NCBI RefSeq assembly: GCF_021271205.1
Contig: NZ_JAIWKS010000001.1
Span: 719,072-783,071 of the forward strand
DNA length: 64,000 bases
Reading direction: 5' to 3'
Origin: Pseudomonas uvaldensis
GTDB taxonomy: Bacteria; Pseudomonadota; Gammaproteobacteria; Pseudomonadales; Pseudomonadaceae
The notes beneath the pieces were generated by a model that was not told the DNA's origin, made no database searches, and worked only from the letters and a program-made list of their open reading frames with translations. This document shows positions 35,883 to 45,845 of this stretch, in pieces (position 1 is the first letter of the stretch; each line of letters opens with the position of its first letter). The translations under genes and the position numbers were made by a program.

Positions 35883-38800
35883 TCAACACCACCGACAGCC
35901 TTACCCTGCACGGCAATGATGTCCTAAAAAATGCTGCGGCTATCTTGCAAGAACTGGCTCAGAAAGCCATGGATGCCGAGAGCGTGTCTGGGAAAGCCAA
36001 TCCCGAGCTCCTGACAGATAGGCAAGCCAGGCACCGGCTGGCGTTATCCATCTTCCTGAGGATTCGCAAGGGTCGCGCGTTGACCTATCCGGAGCTCACG
36101 ACACTCTACAATCTCTGCCTGGTTCCCGACAAACAGCTCGATCTTGCCCTACCTTTGTATACGGCACTCACTGGCGAGGCTGCCCCGCATCCTAAAGATG
36201 TTAGCGGCATTCGCATCCCCATTCGGACAATGTTTGTTCTCTTGTGGACTAAGGGGAATGCCACGCTCCCTCATGACTTCAACATCAGTGGCGTATGGGC
36301 TAAGTATCCGGAGCTGATTGATAGATCGCAGGGCTTTATCCACAAGCTCGCGGGAGTCAAGACATCGAATCTGCATCGCTGCACTCGAAATTTTCAATAC
36401 CGAGTCAACTGGCAGCGGCCCGAAGACATTGTATTTGAAGAGTTGTGGGAAGCAGCGCCTGTAGTAGTCGACAAGCAACGTGAAATAAAAAGCAAGTCTA
36501 AGAAGGGTAGCAAATGCACTGACTTTTCCTACCTAACATGGCTTCATCTATTTGCCAGAGAGCATCCAAAAATTGTAAGCCCGGATCAAGCCCGGCTTCT
36601 TGAAGGCTATCATGCTCACCTAAGTACCAGCACGTTCGAAATTTCGAGCACCGAGAACAGGAAATCTTATGCGCAGTTCGTCAAACACTGGGGCTCGATG
36701 GGTAACAATTACTCAAAAAATGAGAATCTCCAATCCAGAAGAGCCCGCTACGCCTCGGGAATAGATGGCCGAAAACACAAGGACAAACAACGAGCCGAAG
36801 AAAAAAATACGCGAGCCGAGGAAACCAAAAAGGAGGCACAAGACTTACTCCCCCCCGAGGAGTATGCTCTTTTGCCTGGTCGTCGCCGACCAACTATTTA
36901 TAACTATGACTGGGTGAATGGCTACTACAACACCCAAGACAACCTAGACATTGAAAAGAACTTGTCCTGTTGGATTAAGGCTGGCGAGCTGCACCTTGAA
37001 CACATTGAAGAACTCATAAGCATTAACAGCAGAAAGCAAGAAGTTGGATACATACATATCCTGATGGATTACCTAGGTAGGTATCTGCCTGCTTGGCTTA
37101 GCAAACACCCCAACAGCGGCATCGAGATCCCGACCAACATTGAGAATTTTCACCGCTCCATTTTTTGGCATCGTACGTCCAAAAACTGCAATCTAAGCAA
37201 TCCGAAGGACAATTCAAAAATCGATTTACCGCTCACACTGATGCAGTTTTACGACCTGAAGCGCAGCATCAAAACCAAAGCCAGGTTCATTTTTTCGATA
37301 TGGCGATATTTCGAAGTCGCGATAGCGAACGGCAACGTAGTAATGCCTAATGGTGAACCTCTAATCAGTGGCCTCTATAAAAATCCGATCCATCCAGATT
37401 TGGACTCCACAGGAAGTGGCTCGGCAGGTAAAAGTGACAAAATCCCCCTCCCCATCGACTCAATGTTGATGGTGGAAGCCTATATGCTCGCACTCGACGC
37501 TATCGGGGTCGAGCTTCAAAACAAATGCCTCAGAGGTATCTATAGTTTCCAAGACACTTTGGATCTAAAAAACAGCAGCTGGATCGACCTCGAAAAATAC
37601 GGAATCTCTTATTCCATCAAGTTGTGGAACCCGAATGACACCTCGCAGGAATTGGAGGTACCGCTCAAAAAAATCATCAATGCTTACTCGTGGAAAAGTG
37701 AAAAATACAAATCATCTAGCAGCGAAATTTACGTTCCATGGCTGTCACAGGTCAGGATGCTCACAACGGCTCTCTTCTCAGGGCTGCGCCTGCAAAATTG
37801 CCAATGGTTGGATATCCGCAGCTTTGATAAATATTACGACCACTCTATGAGGGGAAGCCTGAGCAGCTGCATCCTCTATGTCAATACGGACAAAAGTGGA
37901 AAAAGCCGCCCCATCACACTCCCTTATAAAGTCATGGATGTACTGCTCCAGGAACGCCATTTCCAAACCAGGGAGTACGGAAAAAAATACACAGGCGTGC
38001 ATTATCAAAATGACCCTAAGAGCACTAAAAAATACAGCAAGATCCACCCTCTTTTCCGTAGCCCTTGGCTCAATAACGGCGCTCCGTTTTCTGACACTTC
38101 TTACACCCTAAAATGGACATTGGTTCTTCGCGGATTTCAGGAGATATACAACGAATTCGTACCTCCAGAGCGTCGTCATGAGTTCGTGGAACGCACTGCC
38201 GCTGGAGATTGGTCGGCAGTACATACCCCACATGCTCTGCGGGCCACATGGATTACCCATCGCCGTATCTATGCGAGCCTTGATTACGCCATTATCGGAG
38301 GGCAAGTAGGTCATGCTCAGAAGTATACAAGCGCGCATTATGTAGTGCCGACTCATCAAGAAGCTCTGGCCTTGATTGATTCCGCCAACAGAGCGGTCTC
38401 CGAGCATGCGTTTGCAGCTCTGACCGGACGTCCTCCCAGCCCATCATCGCCTAATTCGGCGCTGGTTAAAGGCTGGGAACAGAACCGCAAAGAGACCGTG
38501 CGCGACCAGCATCTCGTCTCCGTAATCCCTGATATCTTGGACGCCGACGAGACAGGCCTGGACTTGATTGCCAGCACTAAAACTCAGCGCGTAAAGTTCT
38601 TAGACTGTTGCATTTGTGCTCTTGATGGTGACTGCCCGAAAAAGCTGATGACTTTCACGCGAAAGGCTCGCACCTGTGGTATTTGCCCTTACGCAGTATT
38701 CGGGATCGATCATTTACCTGCCCTGAATGCAAAAGTCCGTGATCTTGCCTGTCGTGTGGAGCAACTCAGACCAAAACTTCAGCAAACCCTTAAACACCAA

Positions 38801-39262
38801 CCAAAATCTTCCAGCACAGAGATAATTTACGACGAACTTTCGCTTTGCACCCTGGAGCTGGCTGGTTATCGCCAAGTCATCCAGATCTTGGAGAAAAATT
38901 GGCAAGAAGAAAAATTTCCGAACGGGTACATCGCTCGTCATCGCGACCTTGCGAACGCTGTTCGTCATAGTGTTGATATGGCAGATCCCAAACAGCGCGT
39001 AATTTCGATGCTAATAGACGCCTCCCAGTTCCCAGCTTTCGCATCAGAACATTACCCCCTGATTCTTGATGAGTTGGCACGTAATCCGGAATTCCTCCAG
39101 GTTGCCAACCAACCGTTCGAGGAAAGGGAAATCTACATTGGGCAGATCTTGTCGATCATGGCCGGTACAGGCCTTTCATTCGAGGAAATCTCCGCGTATG
39201 CGCTGAGCAAGCCCTCTGCCCTCCTCCTCAATCATCAAGCCTCGATGGCAGGGGCGAGTTGA
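35879..39262 (+). CDS. gmtZ: Gamma-mobile-trio integrase GmtZ
   Basis: A 1127-residue protein. Its middle has a tyrosine-recombinase layout: TTALFSGLRLQNCQWLDI near 635 (box I Arg), HTPHALRATWITHRR near 780 (His-x-x-Arg) and GQVGHAQKYTSAHYV near 810 with His and Tyr. Near 908-945 a cysteine cluster (CCICALDGDC and CGICPYAVFG) probably binds zinc. The N-terminal 600 residues include a charged Lys/Glu segment near 300-325 and are otherwise unassigned. Translation starts at a GTG overlapping the gmtY stop. Lower GC and many AAA codons set it apart from neighbouring genes and suggest recent transfer. Confidence 0.78.
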   Translation: MINTTDSLTLHGNDVLKNAAAILQELAQKAMDAESVSGKANPELLTDRQARHRLALSIFLRIRKGRALTYPELTTLYNLCLVPDKQLDLALPLYTALTGEAAPHPKDVSGIRIPIRTMFVLLWTKGNATLPHDFNISGVWAKYPELIDRSQGFIHKLAGVKTSNLHRCTRNFQYRVNWQRPEDIVFEELWEAAPVVVDKQREIKSKSKKGSKCTDFSYLTWLHLFAREHPKIVSPDQARLLEGYHAHLSTSTFEISSTENRKSYAQFVKHWGSMGNNYSKNENLQSRRARYASGIDGRKHKDKQRAEEKNTRAEETKKEAQDLLPPEEYALLPGRRRPTIYNYDWVNGYYNTQDNLDIEKNLSCWIKAGELHLEHIEELISINSRKQEVGYIHILMDYLGRYLPAWLSKHPNSGIEIPTNIENFHRSIFWHRTSKNCNLSNPKDNSKIDLPLTLMQFYDLKRSIKTKARFIFSIWRYFEVAIANGNVVMPNGEPLISGLYKNPIHPDLDSTGSGSAGKSDKIPLPIDSMLMVEAYMLALDAIGVELQNKCLRGIYSFQDTLDLKNSSWIDLEKYGISYSIKLWNPNDTSQELEVPLKKIINAYSWKSEKYKSSSSEIYVPWLSQVRMLTTALFSGLRLQNCQWLDIRSFDKYYDHSMRGSLSSCILYVNTDKSGKSRPITLPYKVMDVLLQERHFQTREYGKKYTGVHYQNDPKSTKKYSKIHPLFRSPWLNNGAPFSDTSYTLKWTLVLRGFQEIYNEFVPPERRHEFVERTAAGDWSAVHTPHALRATWITHRRIYASLDYAIIGGQVGHAQKYTSAHYVVPTHQEALALIDSANRAVSEHAFAALTGRPPSPSSPNSALVKGWEQNRKETVRDQHLVSVIPDILDADETGLDLIASTKTQRVKFLDCCICALDGDCPKKLMTFTRKARTCGICPYAVFGIDHLPALNAKVRDLACRVEQLRPKLQQTLKHQPKSSSTEIIYDELSLCTLELAGYRQVIQILEKNWQEEKFPNGYIARHRDLANAVRHSVDMADPKQRVISMLIDASQFPAFASEHYPLILDELARNPEFLQVANQPFEEREIYIGQILSIMAGTGLSFEEISAYALSKPSALLLNHQASMAGAS

Positions 39263-39337
39263 GATGACCAGGCGAGCTCGTGTGTCCAAGGTAGGTGAAT
39301 TGGCCAGACGAGCTCGTGGGACTGCGCAGAACTGAAC

Positions 39338-39955
39338 ATGAAAAGAAAACCCACCAATGCTCTGTCTACCCCAATGCCTCAAAAGCGAAGAGGTGCAGCA
39401 CAACTCAAGGCAACGATCGCTCGAATCCATGCCGCTTTGCAGGTGCTTAATCAACAGGCTGAGCCCTTCAAAAACATCAGTCAGCTGGCTGATGAAGTCG
39501 CACGTATCTGCGGCGTCGACCGCAGCCTGCTCTTAAAGCGCGGAAAGTCATACAGGAAGTGCCTCGACGCTTACCCAGGGCTCCTTGGCGATGGAAGTAC
39601 CCCACCCACCCCATACAACACGGACATAGATCCACTGCATCCGGTCATGATCCGGAATTCACAGCTGGAAGAGGAGAACGTCAAGCTTCGCAACATCGTG
39701 GACGATTTGTCGAAACGCCCCGTGCAGGCTGCCCGGTCTCAGGACGCTACTACCAAGGCCAGCAGAGTACCTGAGTACCAGCGCGAGTATGAAGTGACCT
39801 GCCAGTTGGTCGACAGGATCCTCGATCACAAGCGGGCCATTCGGATCATAAACGACACCCTGACCGACCTCTCAGATGTCAGCGGCATCCCGAAATCGAT
39901 AGCCGACTCAACACTCATTGCCCCCTATGTCGAATGGAAGAATGCCCGTGCGTGA
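39338..39955 (+). CDS. gmtX: Gamma-mobile-trio protein GmtX
   Basis: A 205-residue basic protein. An N-terminal helical part (RRGAAQLKATIARIHAALQV) is followed by an HTH-like segment (KNISQLADEVARICGVDRSL). A coiled coil follows (QLEEENVKLRNIVDDLSKRP), then a C-terminal helix (VTCQLVDRILDHKRAIRI). Its size and its place as third gene after gmtY and gmtZ fit GmtX. It may bind DNA at the element ends, as small partners of Tn554-type triple recombinase systems do. It overlaps the next gene by 14 bases. Confidence 0.7.
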   Translation: MKRKPTNALSTPMPQKRRGAAQLKATIARIHAALQVLNQQAEPFKNISQLADEVARICGVDRSLLLKRGKSYRKCLDAYPGLLGDGSTPPTPYNTDIDPLHPVMIRNSQLEEENVKLRNIVDDLSKRPVQAARSQDATTKASRVPEYQREYEVTCQLVDRILDHKRAIRIINDTLTDLSDVSGIPKSIADSTLIAPYVEWKNARA

Positions 39956-40460
39956 ACTCAATGATCGTATCTCCAGCGCTGAGGCTGAGACTGAGGCTGA
40001 AGTTGGGTTGGGAGTTGGGGCTAGGTCAGCCCGGAGTGCTTCTGCAGGTGCTTCTGGAGGCGGTTCGCCGCATGAGGTGCTACGCGCCATGAAACCGGAA
40101 CTGGAGTCGGCGAAGAGGCTGCGCCAGGTAGCCCTGGAGATCATCGAGTCAGGTAAGAGCGTGCCGATGCGGGCCGGCAAGATAAACCTTGCATGGCTGG
40201 CTGGGACGGTGGGACTTACCAGGCAAGTCTTCTATGAAGGGCGCGGCGGGCACGAGCTGCCCCAGATTGCTGAGCTGCTGCTGGAGCATGTGCGATCTCA
40301 ACCCTCCACCAAGGCCCATTCGCAGTACGACAAATCGCTGGCCAGCTTACGAACCGAGATCCAGCTGCTCAGAACCCAGCTGCGAGATGCCGAGCGTGGT
40401 TTGCAGCGTGCGGCTTTCCGGGAAGAGATCATTCGGTCAGGAAAGATCCTCACGTTCTGA
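39942..40460 (+). CDS. Hypothetical protein coupled to gmtX
   Basis: A protein of about 172 residues (MPVRELNDRISSAEAETEAE). It starts with an acidic/Ala/Gly-rich region encoded by a run of GAGGCTGA-like repeats. An HTH-like part follows (GKINLAWLAGTVGLTRQVFY), and a coiled coil ends the protein (LRTEIQLLRTQLRDAERGLQ). It overlaps the end of gmtX and so is probably made together with the trio. The layout resembles GmtX itself (HTH plus coiled coil), which suggests an old duplication or a second DNA-binding partner. No function is known. Confidence 0.65.
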   Translation: MPVRELNDRISSAEAETEAEVGLGVGARSARSASAGASGGGSPHEVLRAMKPELESAKRLRQVALEIIESGKSVPMRAGKINLAWLAGTVGLTRQVFYEGRGGHELPQIAELLLEHVRSQPSTKAHSQYDKSLASLRTEIQLLRTQLRDAERGLQRAAFREEIIRSGKILTF

Positions 40461-40552
40461 CTGGGCCCTTGGCAGGCCTCGCTTCGCGGCTCTACAGCAG
40501 ATTCCATCCAGCTTCATTTCCCTGTCTTTCTACCCAACGGTGCATCAGGCTA

Positions 40553-42508
40553 ATGGCAAAGTACTACTTCGTCCGGAAATTCACTCTCACGCTGGGTGGC
40601 GAGCGGCGATTCCATCTCCTATCGCTGACCACCGGGACATCCTTCAAGGCGCGGCTGGATCCGGAGCTAGGGTCGAAACACATATTCCCAGGCATGACCT
40701 ATCGCGCGTCCATCACCAAGCGCGGGAGGGGGCTGGTCATTACCCACCTGTACCCCGCTCTTTGCGTGGAATATGACGAATGCAGGGCACTGGCGGGCTT
40801 CGTTAGTACACAGAAAGCGCTCCCTCAATACTCCCCTCCCACCGGACTCGCGAGCGTTTTGGAACAAGCTGCTTTGCTGGAGCAGCGCAGTGTGCGGCAG
40901 CTGCTTGACCATGAGAGTCGGTTCATTCTTGGGAAGCATCTTGGCGATGCTCAGACGGCCCAGTTGCAGTTCGCATGGCAGGAGTACATGGACTTCCAGG
41001 AATCGGTGTCTGGACTTATGATTCAGGGATTCGATCAAGCCAGTGCGGAGCAGATGGTGATTTGTCTGCCAGTAAACGCCTGCTTCCTCCTTATTCATCC
41101 CCCACTGGCACTGCCGTTTCTTGAGACCAATGACGACTCAGTTCTGGATCATCCAGGCTTCGATCAGACGCCTGGATTGAGGAAGGCTTGGGCACTGCTA
41201 AGGCATCTGGAAGCCCAGTCGACGGCGGGGAACACCCTTGTTGAGGTCGCTTCTGTTTATGGGTGTGTGGCAGATGTGGCTGAGGCAGATGGCGGTGGCG
41301 GTTTAGCCGACAGCGTCATCGCTGGCTCGGACGATGTGCTTGAGGCGATTCGCGAGTGTGAGGGCCACGGCTGGGTTGTGGCGACGGAAGACCACGTTCA
41401 GCTCCAGTCGAACCATATCCTGCAGAGCGCGGTACGCCATCATCTGACCAGGATCTGCACGCCCTTTCACCCGGTCTATAGCGAGCGTGAGATTGAACAC
41501 GCCTTCAGCCGCTTGAGCGCGTTCACCCCGGACATGTTCGCTTTCGACATGCTCGACGAAGTGACCTTGGCACTGAATTCACGCGTACTGCTCGTTCGAT
41601 ATGACGATGTCAAAGCAGCCGTCGAATTCACCCAGCAGTACTGTGCGGTCTCGGAGCTTTTGACGAATACCGTTCCGACCTCGGTGACGATCGCGAAGGC
41701 CAGGTGCGCGGCCTATGAAAATGAGTTAGGTCATGCCCCTGTCCCGTTCTACGAAATTACAGATGGCGCGCATGCCCAAGCAATCGTCGTACATCAGTTC
41801 AATCAGTTGCCCTTGTTCGAGATTTTTCAGCTGCTGGCAGAGCTGGAGAATGTGGTGAATTTGGTTGCGCTGGTCGATGCCACCCTGCCGGCCAATGCAG
41901 CTGTTGACCAGATGTCTCGCTACTTCCCCACCGTGGATGTCCGCATTCGCCAGCAAGGTGCTTTGCCAATCCAGCAATGCCTTCGGAAACTCTCCGAGAT
42001 CGAGGCACGGATCGATGCAGAGGACGTTCAGCGCATCGCGGTGATCTGTGATTGCCCTGCGATTGCCCACCTGCTGAACCGGCGGTACAGCTCAGTTCCA
42101 GCAGATACGAAAGTGCCTAAAAAGGGCGATCTGATTCGGCTCTCTCCACGTGGTCTTCGACGTAAGGATGGCGCCCTGATTCGCATTGTGAACGTCAGGT
42201 CGAATGAGCTTTTCGTGTCCCAGTCACAGACGTATCGGATGATCAAAGCGGACGAGTTCGCGGGGTACTCATGGGATGCAGGATTTGCACTGAGCCCGAA
42301 CGAAGCACTGGGGGTCGAGCTCCCTCCGGTACTGGTGTTCACCTCCGCTCAAGGCGGTGCTGGTGGGGAAAGGTCGGGGGCTGCCTTCGTCAGGAACCTC
42401 CAGGCGCAAGGGGTTCGCTTGATTGAGCACTGCGTGTATGAGATTGAGGGCTTTCCGAGGCTTGCGAGTCCTGGGACTTTGCAGCGGATTGTGCCGCAGG
42501 TTGAGTGA
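40553..42508 (+). CDS. RecD2-like protein without a P-loop
   Basis: A 651-residue protein starting MAKYYFVRKFTLTLGGERRF, with a beta-rich N-terminal domain. The middle (ERQIEHAFSRLSAF-like segment, then EVTLALNSRVLLVRYDD) and the C-terminal SH3-like stretch (KKGDLIRLSPRGLRRKDGAL) have the feel of a RecD2/TraI-type helicase scaffold. I see no Walker A or DEAD-type motif, so it should not be an active helicase. The ATG at 40553 was chosen for an AGG five bases upstream. It is the last gene of the plus-strand gmt operon. The relation to RecD2 is tentative. Confidence 0.6.
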   Translation: MAKYYFVRKFTLTLGGERRFHLLSLTTGTSFKARLDPELGSKHIFPGMTYRASITKRGRGLVITHLYPALCVEYDECRALAGFVSTQKALPQYSPPTGLASVLEQAALLEQRSVRQLLDHESRFILGKHLGDAQTAQLQFAWQEYMDFQESVSGLMIQGFDQASAEQMVICLPVNACFLLIHPPLALPFLETNDDSVLDHPGFDQTPGLRKAWALLRHLEAQSTAGNTLVEVASVYGCVADVAEADGGGGLADSVIAGSDDVLEAIRECEGHGWVVATEDHVQLQSNHILQSAVRHHLTRICTPFHPVYSEREIEHAFSRLSAFTPDMFAFDMLDEVTLALNSRVLLVRYDDVKAAVEFTQQYCAVSELLTNTVPTSVTIAKARCAAYENELGHAPVPFYEITDGAHAQAIVVHQFNQLPLFEIFQLLAELENVVNLVALVDATLPANAAVDQMSRYFPTVDVRIRQQGALPIQQCLRKLSEIEARIDAEDVQRIAVICDCPAIAHLLNRRYSSVPADTKVPKKGDLIRLSPRGLRRKDGALIRIVNVRSNELFVSQSQTYRMIKADEFAGYSWDAGFALSPNEALGVELPPVLVFTSAQGGAGGERSGAAFVRNLQAQGVRLIEHCVYEIEGFPRLASPGTLQRIVPQVE

Positions 42509-42696
42509 TGCTTGATTGAGTTTGTCCCAAGACTGTCGTCGCAGCCCTCCCGAAGACACGATCCACCCAATCGCTTTGGCCACGGAACGGCATCCGACTC
42601 TGGCGGCGTACGATTCCGAAAAACGATAGGCCAAACATTGAGTTATGTTTGAGCTCAGCTACCCTTGATTGCATTAGGCCACTTCTCGGGTGATGG

Positions 42697-44415
42697 ATGC
42701 GCGTTGAGCAGTTGACTGTAAAGAATTTCAGGGGCATCAAGCATCTCGAATGGAAGCTGATGGGACAGTCCATTTGTTGCCTGATCGGCGTGGGCGACAG
42801 CGCGAAAACAACCGTGCTGGACGCCGTGGAGGCGGCCTTATCCCCACGGTGGATGACCTTCAACGAAGCCGACTTCCACCACGCGAACACCGCTGAAGAC
42901 ATCGAAGTGGAAGTCACGATCGGCGAATTGTCTCACGCCCTGCTCTCTGATGGTCGCTTCGGCCTGTATCTTCGTGGTCTCTCCCCAACCGGCGAGCTAA
43001 ACGATGAACCCGAGGACGCCGACACCCCAGTCCTGACAGTAAGACTTTCGGTCGATGCGACCATGGAACCCGTTTGGTCTCTGGTCTGCGATCGCTATCC
43101 AGTTCCAAGAATCCTTTCGAACAGGGACAGGGCCATGTTCTGCCTTGTCCGGCTGGCCGGTGACGAGGCACGCCATCTGACCTGGGCCCAAGGCTCAGTG
43201 CTCTCCAAGATGACTGAGGCCAACGATGAGACCGCGCAGATGCTGGCTCATGCTTATCGTTCTGCTCGTCAAAGTGCCAACCTGGGCTCCATCCCAGAGT
43301 TAGCCCAAGCTGCGGCCTCTGCCGAAACAGCTGCCCGCTCACTCGGCGCGTACATCAACCAAGCGTACGGCCCCGACCTTGAGCTCGGGCGAGGTGGATT
43401 CAACTCCAGCTCAATCGCGTTGCATGACGGTTCCGTACCATTGCGGTTGGCAGGCCTTGGAACCAGGCGTTTGGCGACGTTGGCTGTTCAACGTTCAGCT
43501 ATCAGCGAAGGCGCAATTGTCCTTGTTGATGAACTGGAGCAAGGTCTTGAGCCGCATCGCGTCCTTGGCGCAATGGCTCAGCTCAAAAAATGGCAAAAGG
43601 AAGCAGAGAAGGCGCATCTGGCTAAAGGCCAAATTCTGATGACCACCCACTCCGATGTCGTCTTGGCGGAGTTGCCTCCACCTTCTCTGTTCATTGTTTC
43701 CCGCTCGCCCGAGGCGGTTGCAGACATCAAACATGCCTTGGCAAGCGGAGATATTTCCCGGGTTTTGAAGGGGGCCCCACGGGCCCTATTCGCCCGGAAA
43801 ATTTTACTCTGCGAAGGCGCAACAGAACTCGGAATGATGCTTGGATTGAGGGAGCGCTACCCCGACAGACACGATGGAGTCCCGATCGAGCAACTCGGCG
43901 CGGCCATTATTGATGGAGGGGGATCAGCAGGCCCACCCTTGGCGCTCTCGCTCCGGGCACTTGGATACGAAGTGGGTCTGTTCAGAGATTCAGATCGAAA
44001 ACTGGACGCTCATTTTGCTACCAAACTACAAGCTCAAGGCGTGCGCGTCATCGAGTATGGGGGCGGTCTGAACACGGAGCGAGCGGTGTTCCAATCAGCC
44101 ACTGATACCCAAATTGACGGCCTGCTCGACCTGGTAGCGGAGTTCATCAGCGAGCCCACATTACTGGATCACCTAGAAAAGACCTTCGAAGGCCTTGATG
44201 TCGACGCCTGTTTTTGTGATTGGGATCTGGTCGGTGTCTGCCCAAACCCTCGGCTACGCCTGAGCGATCTAGCCGCCGAAAAAAGCTGGTTCAAAAATGC
44301 TGAGCGCGGTCGCGCTATATCCGCTCTCGTGATGCAAATTATCGACAACCCACATGTGTCGCCCATAGGCATATGCCTCCGCACCTTAGAGAGCTGGCTT
44401 TATGGTAACGCCTGA
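42697..44415 (+). CDS. gajA: OLD-family ATPase/TOPRIM nuclease, Gabija GajA-like
   Basis: A 572-residue protein. The ABC-type ATPase part has MRVEQLTVKNFRGIKHLEW, a P-loop GVGDSAKTTVLDAV (31-44, of the GDSxKTT type common in these proteins), Walker B IVLVDELEQGLEP (275-287) and a THSD switch. The TOPRIM part has LLCEGATE (Glu373), IIDGGGS (Asp406) and LFRDSD (Asp431/Asp433), the metal-binding set of OLD nucleases. The gene overlaps a UvrD-like helicase gene by 14 bases. An OLD nuclease of this size followed by a ~460-residue helicase is the Gabija architecture, in which GajA nicks phage DNA when nucleotides are depleted. Exact subtype not verified. Confidence 0.75.
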   Translation: MRVEQLTVKNFRGIKHLEWKLMGQSICCLIGVGDSAKTTVLDAVEAALSPRWMTFNEADFHHANTAEDIEVEVTIGELSHALLSDGRFGLYLRGLSPTGELNDEPEDADTPVLTVRLSVDATMEPVWSLVCDRYPVPRILSNRDRAMFCLVRLAGDEARHLTWAQGSVLSKMTEANDETAQMLAHAYRSARQSANLGSIPELAQAAASAETAARSLGAYINQAYGPDLELGRGGFNSSSIALHDGSVPLRLAGLGTRRLATLAVQRSAISEGAIVLVDELEQGLEPHRVLGAMAQLKKWQKEAEKAHLAKGQILMTTHSDVVLAELPPPSLFIVSRSPEAVADIKHALASGDISRVLKGAPRALFARKILLCEGATELGMMLGLRERYPDRHDGVPIEQLGAAIIDGGGSAGPPLALSLRALGYEVGLFRDSDRKLDAHFATKLQAQGVRVIEYGGGLNTERAVFQSATDTQIDGLLDLVAEFISEPTLLDHLEKTFEGLDVDACFCDWDLVGVCPNPRLRLSDLAAEKSWFKNAERGRAISALVMQIIDNPHVSPIGICLRTLESWLYGNA

Positions 44416-45790
44416 GTCCATTCTCACGCTCAGCCGTCGGGCCGTCGTGGCTCCAGCAGGCCATGGGAAAACGGAGCTGATCGCCAAGGTGGCCGCACTA
44501 GGGCGCCGAACCTTGGTACTGACCCACACACATGCAGGGGTTCACGCAATCCGGGCTCGCCTCCAGCGAATGCACGTGCCCAACGACAAGGTCGTCGTAG
44601 ATACCATTGCATCGTGGGCTCGCCAGTACGTCCAAGCGTTCCCCGGTCGCTCAGGAAGGTCTGCACTTCATCCCAACAAGCCCAATTGGGATGACGTATA
44701 CCTTGGTACGGCTTCAATCCTGCAGAGCCCTGTCGTCCAGGAGGTCATCAAGGCCTCCTACGACCGCGTGCTGATAGACGAATATCAAGACTGCGAGCAG
44801 TACCAGCATTGGATTGCTGGCTGGCTCTCCTGCATCGTTCCGACCGTTATTTTCGGGGATCCCATGCAGGGAATCTTTGAATTCGTCGAAACAAAAATCG
44901 GCTGGAGCGACTCTGTCGCCAGTTACTTCACCCACGCTTATGAACTTCAAATACCCCACCGCTGGGCCACAGCAAATACCGCGCTGGGTAAATGGATTGC
45001 GGAAACTCGGCAAAAGCTGATGGCAGGGGAACCAATCGATCTGCGAGAGGGGCCCATTAAATACATCCAGAGCAATAACGCATTTGATATGTCGTTGTTC
45101 TTTGATGAGTTCAACTCCAGAACCGGCTCGACGGCAGCGATAAACTGCTGGAGAAACACCTGCAATGACTTAGCCAAGAGCACCAGAGGTGCTTTTCAAT
45201 CCATTGAAGAAATAGCGGCGAAGCGTTTGATGGATTTTGCAGAGAGCTGGGATATGTCAGTGTCCGCGCCACAAGCACGCGCCGATGGGTTGAGGTCACT
45301 GATTGATGATGCGATCACTCGCGCTCCGGCAGCGCCAGGGCATCCATCCGACGCCATTCTCGATATCGAAATATCCGCAGCCTGGGCGGTACTGTCGATT
45401 AATGGTTCAGCTGAAAGTGCTCTGGAGGTGTTGAAGCTGGAAAGGAGCCACCCCCTATCGAGAACATTCCGAGGGGAGCTTATCGGTGATACCAGGCGGG
45501 CATTAAGTGAAATCATGGATGGCAGGCATCAGAGCCTTGTCGCTGCGTCGGAAGCAGTAAGGCAGCGCTTAAGCAGGACAGGAAGAGCACCGGTGGCTAG
45601 GACAATATCAACCCCCCTGCTCCTCAAAGGGCTGGAGTTCGACCACGTGTTGATTCCCGACGCGATCCACTACACAAGGCAAAAATCTGCCGCTGCCAAG
45701 TCTTTCTACGTCGCCATTTCCAGAGCCAGGCACACCCTCACGATCTCTAGCAAAACTCCCATTCTGGAGTTCCCTCTGCCGAACCTTTAG
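44402..45790 (+). CDS. gajB: UvrD-like helicase, Gabija GajB-like
   Basis: A 462-residue superfamily 1 helicase. Walker A is VVAPAGHGKTELI (15-27), motif II is RVLIDEYQDCEQ (122-133), motif III is VIFGDPMQGIFEF, motif V is LLKGLEFDHVLIPD, and motif VI is FYVAISRARHTL. The size matches GajB (around 490). The start codon lies inside the upstream OLD gene, so expression is coupled. GajB partners GajA and is thought to respond to DNA ends or termini. The gene appears intact. It is followed 55 bp later by a small beta-flower protein gene. Confidence 0.75.
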   Translation: MVTPESILTLSRRAVVAPAGHGKTELIAKVAALGRRTLVLTHTHAGVHAIRARLQRMHVPNDKVVVDTIASWARQYVQAFPGRSGRSALHPNKPNWDDVYLGTASILQSPVVQEVIKASYDRVLIDEYQDCEQYQHWIAGWLSCIVPTVIFGDPMQGIFEFVETKIGWSDSVASYFTHAYELQIPHRWATANTALGKWIAETRQKLMAGEPIDLREGPIKYIQSNNAFDMSLFFDEFNSRTGSTAAINCWRNTCNDLAKSTRGAFQSIEEIAAKRLMDFAESWDMSVSAPQARADGLRSLIDDAITRAPAAPGHPSDAILDIEISAAWAVLSINGSAESALEVLKLERSHPLSRTFRGELIGDTRRALSEIMDGRHQSLVAASEAVRQRLSRTGRAPVARTISTPLLLKGLEFDHVLIPDAIHYTRQKSAAAKSFYVAISRARHTLTISSKTPILEFPLPNL

Positions 45791-45845
45791 CGGATACACC
45801 ATTAGTGCACCCATGAGCGCTACCCATGATATTTAGGGGAGTAAT

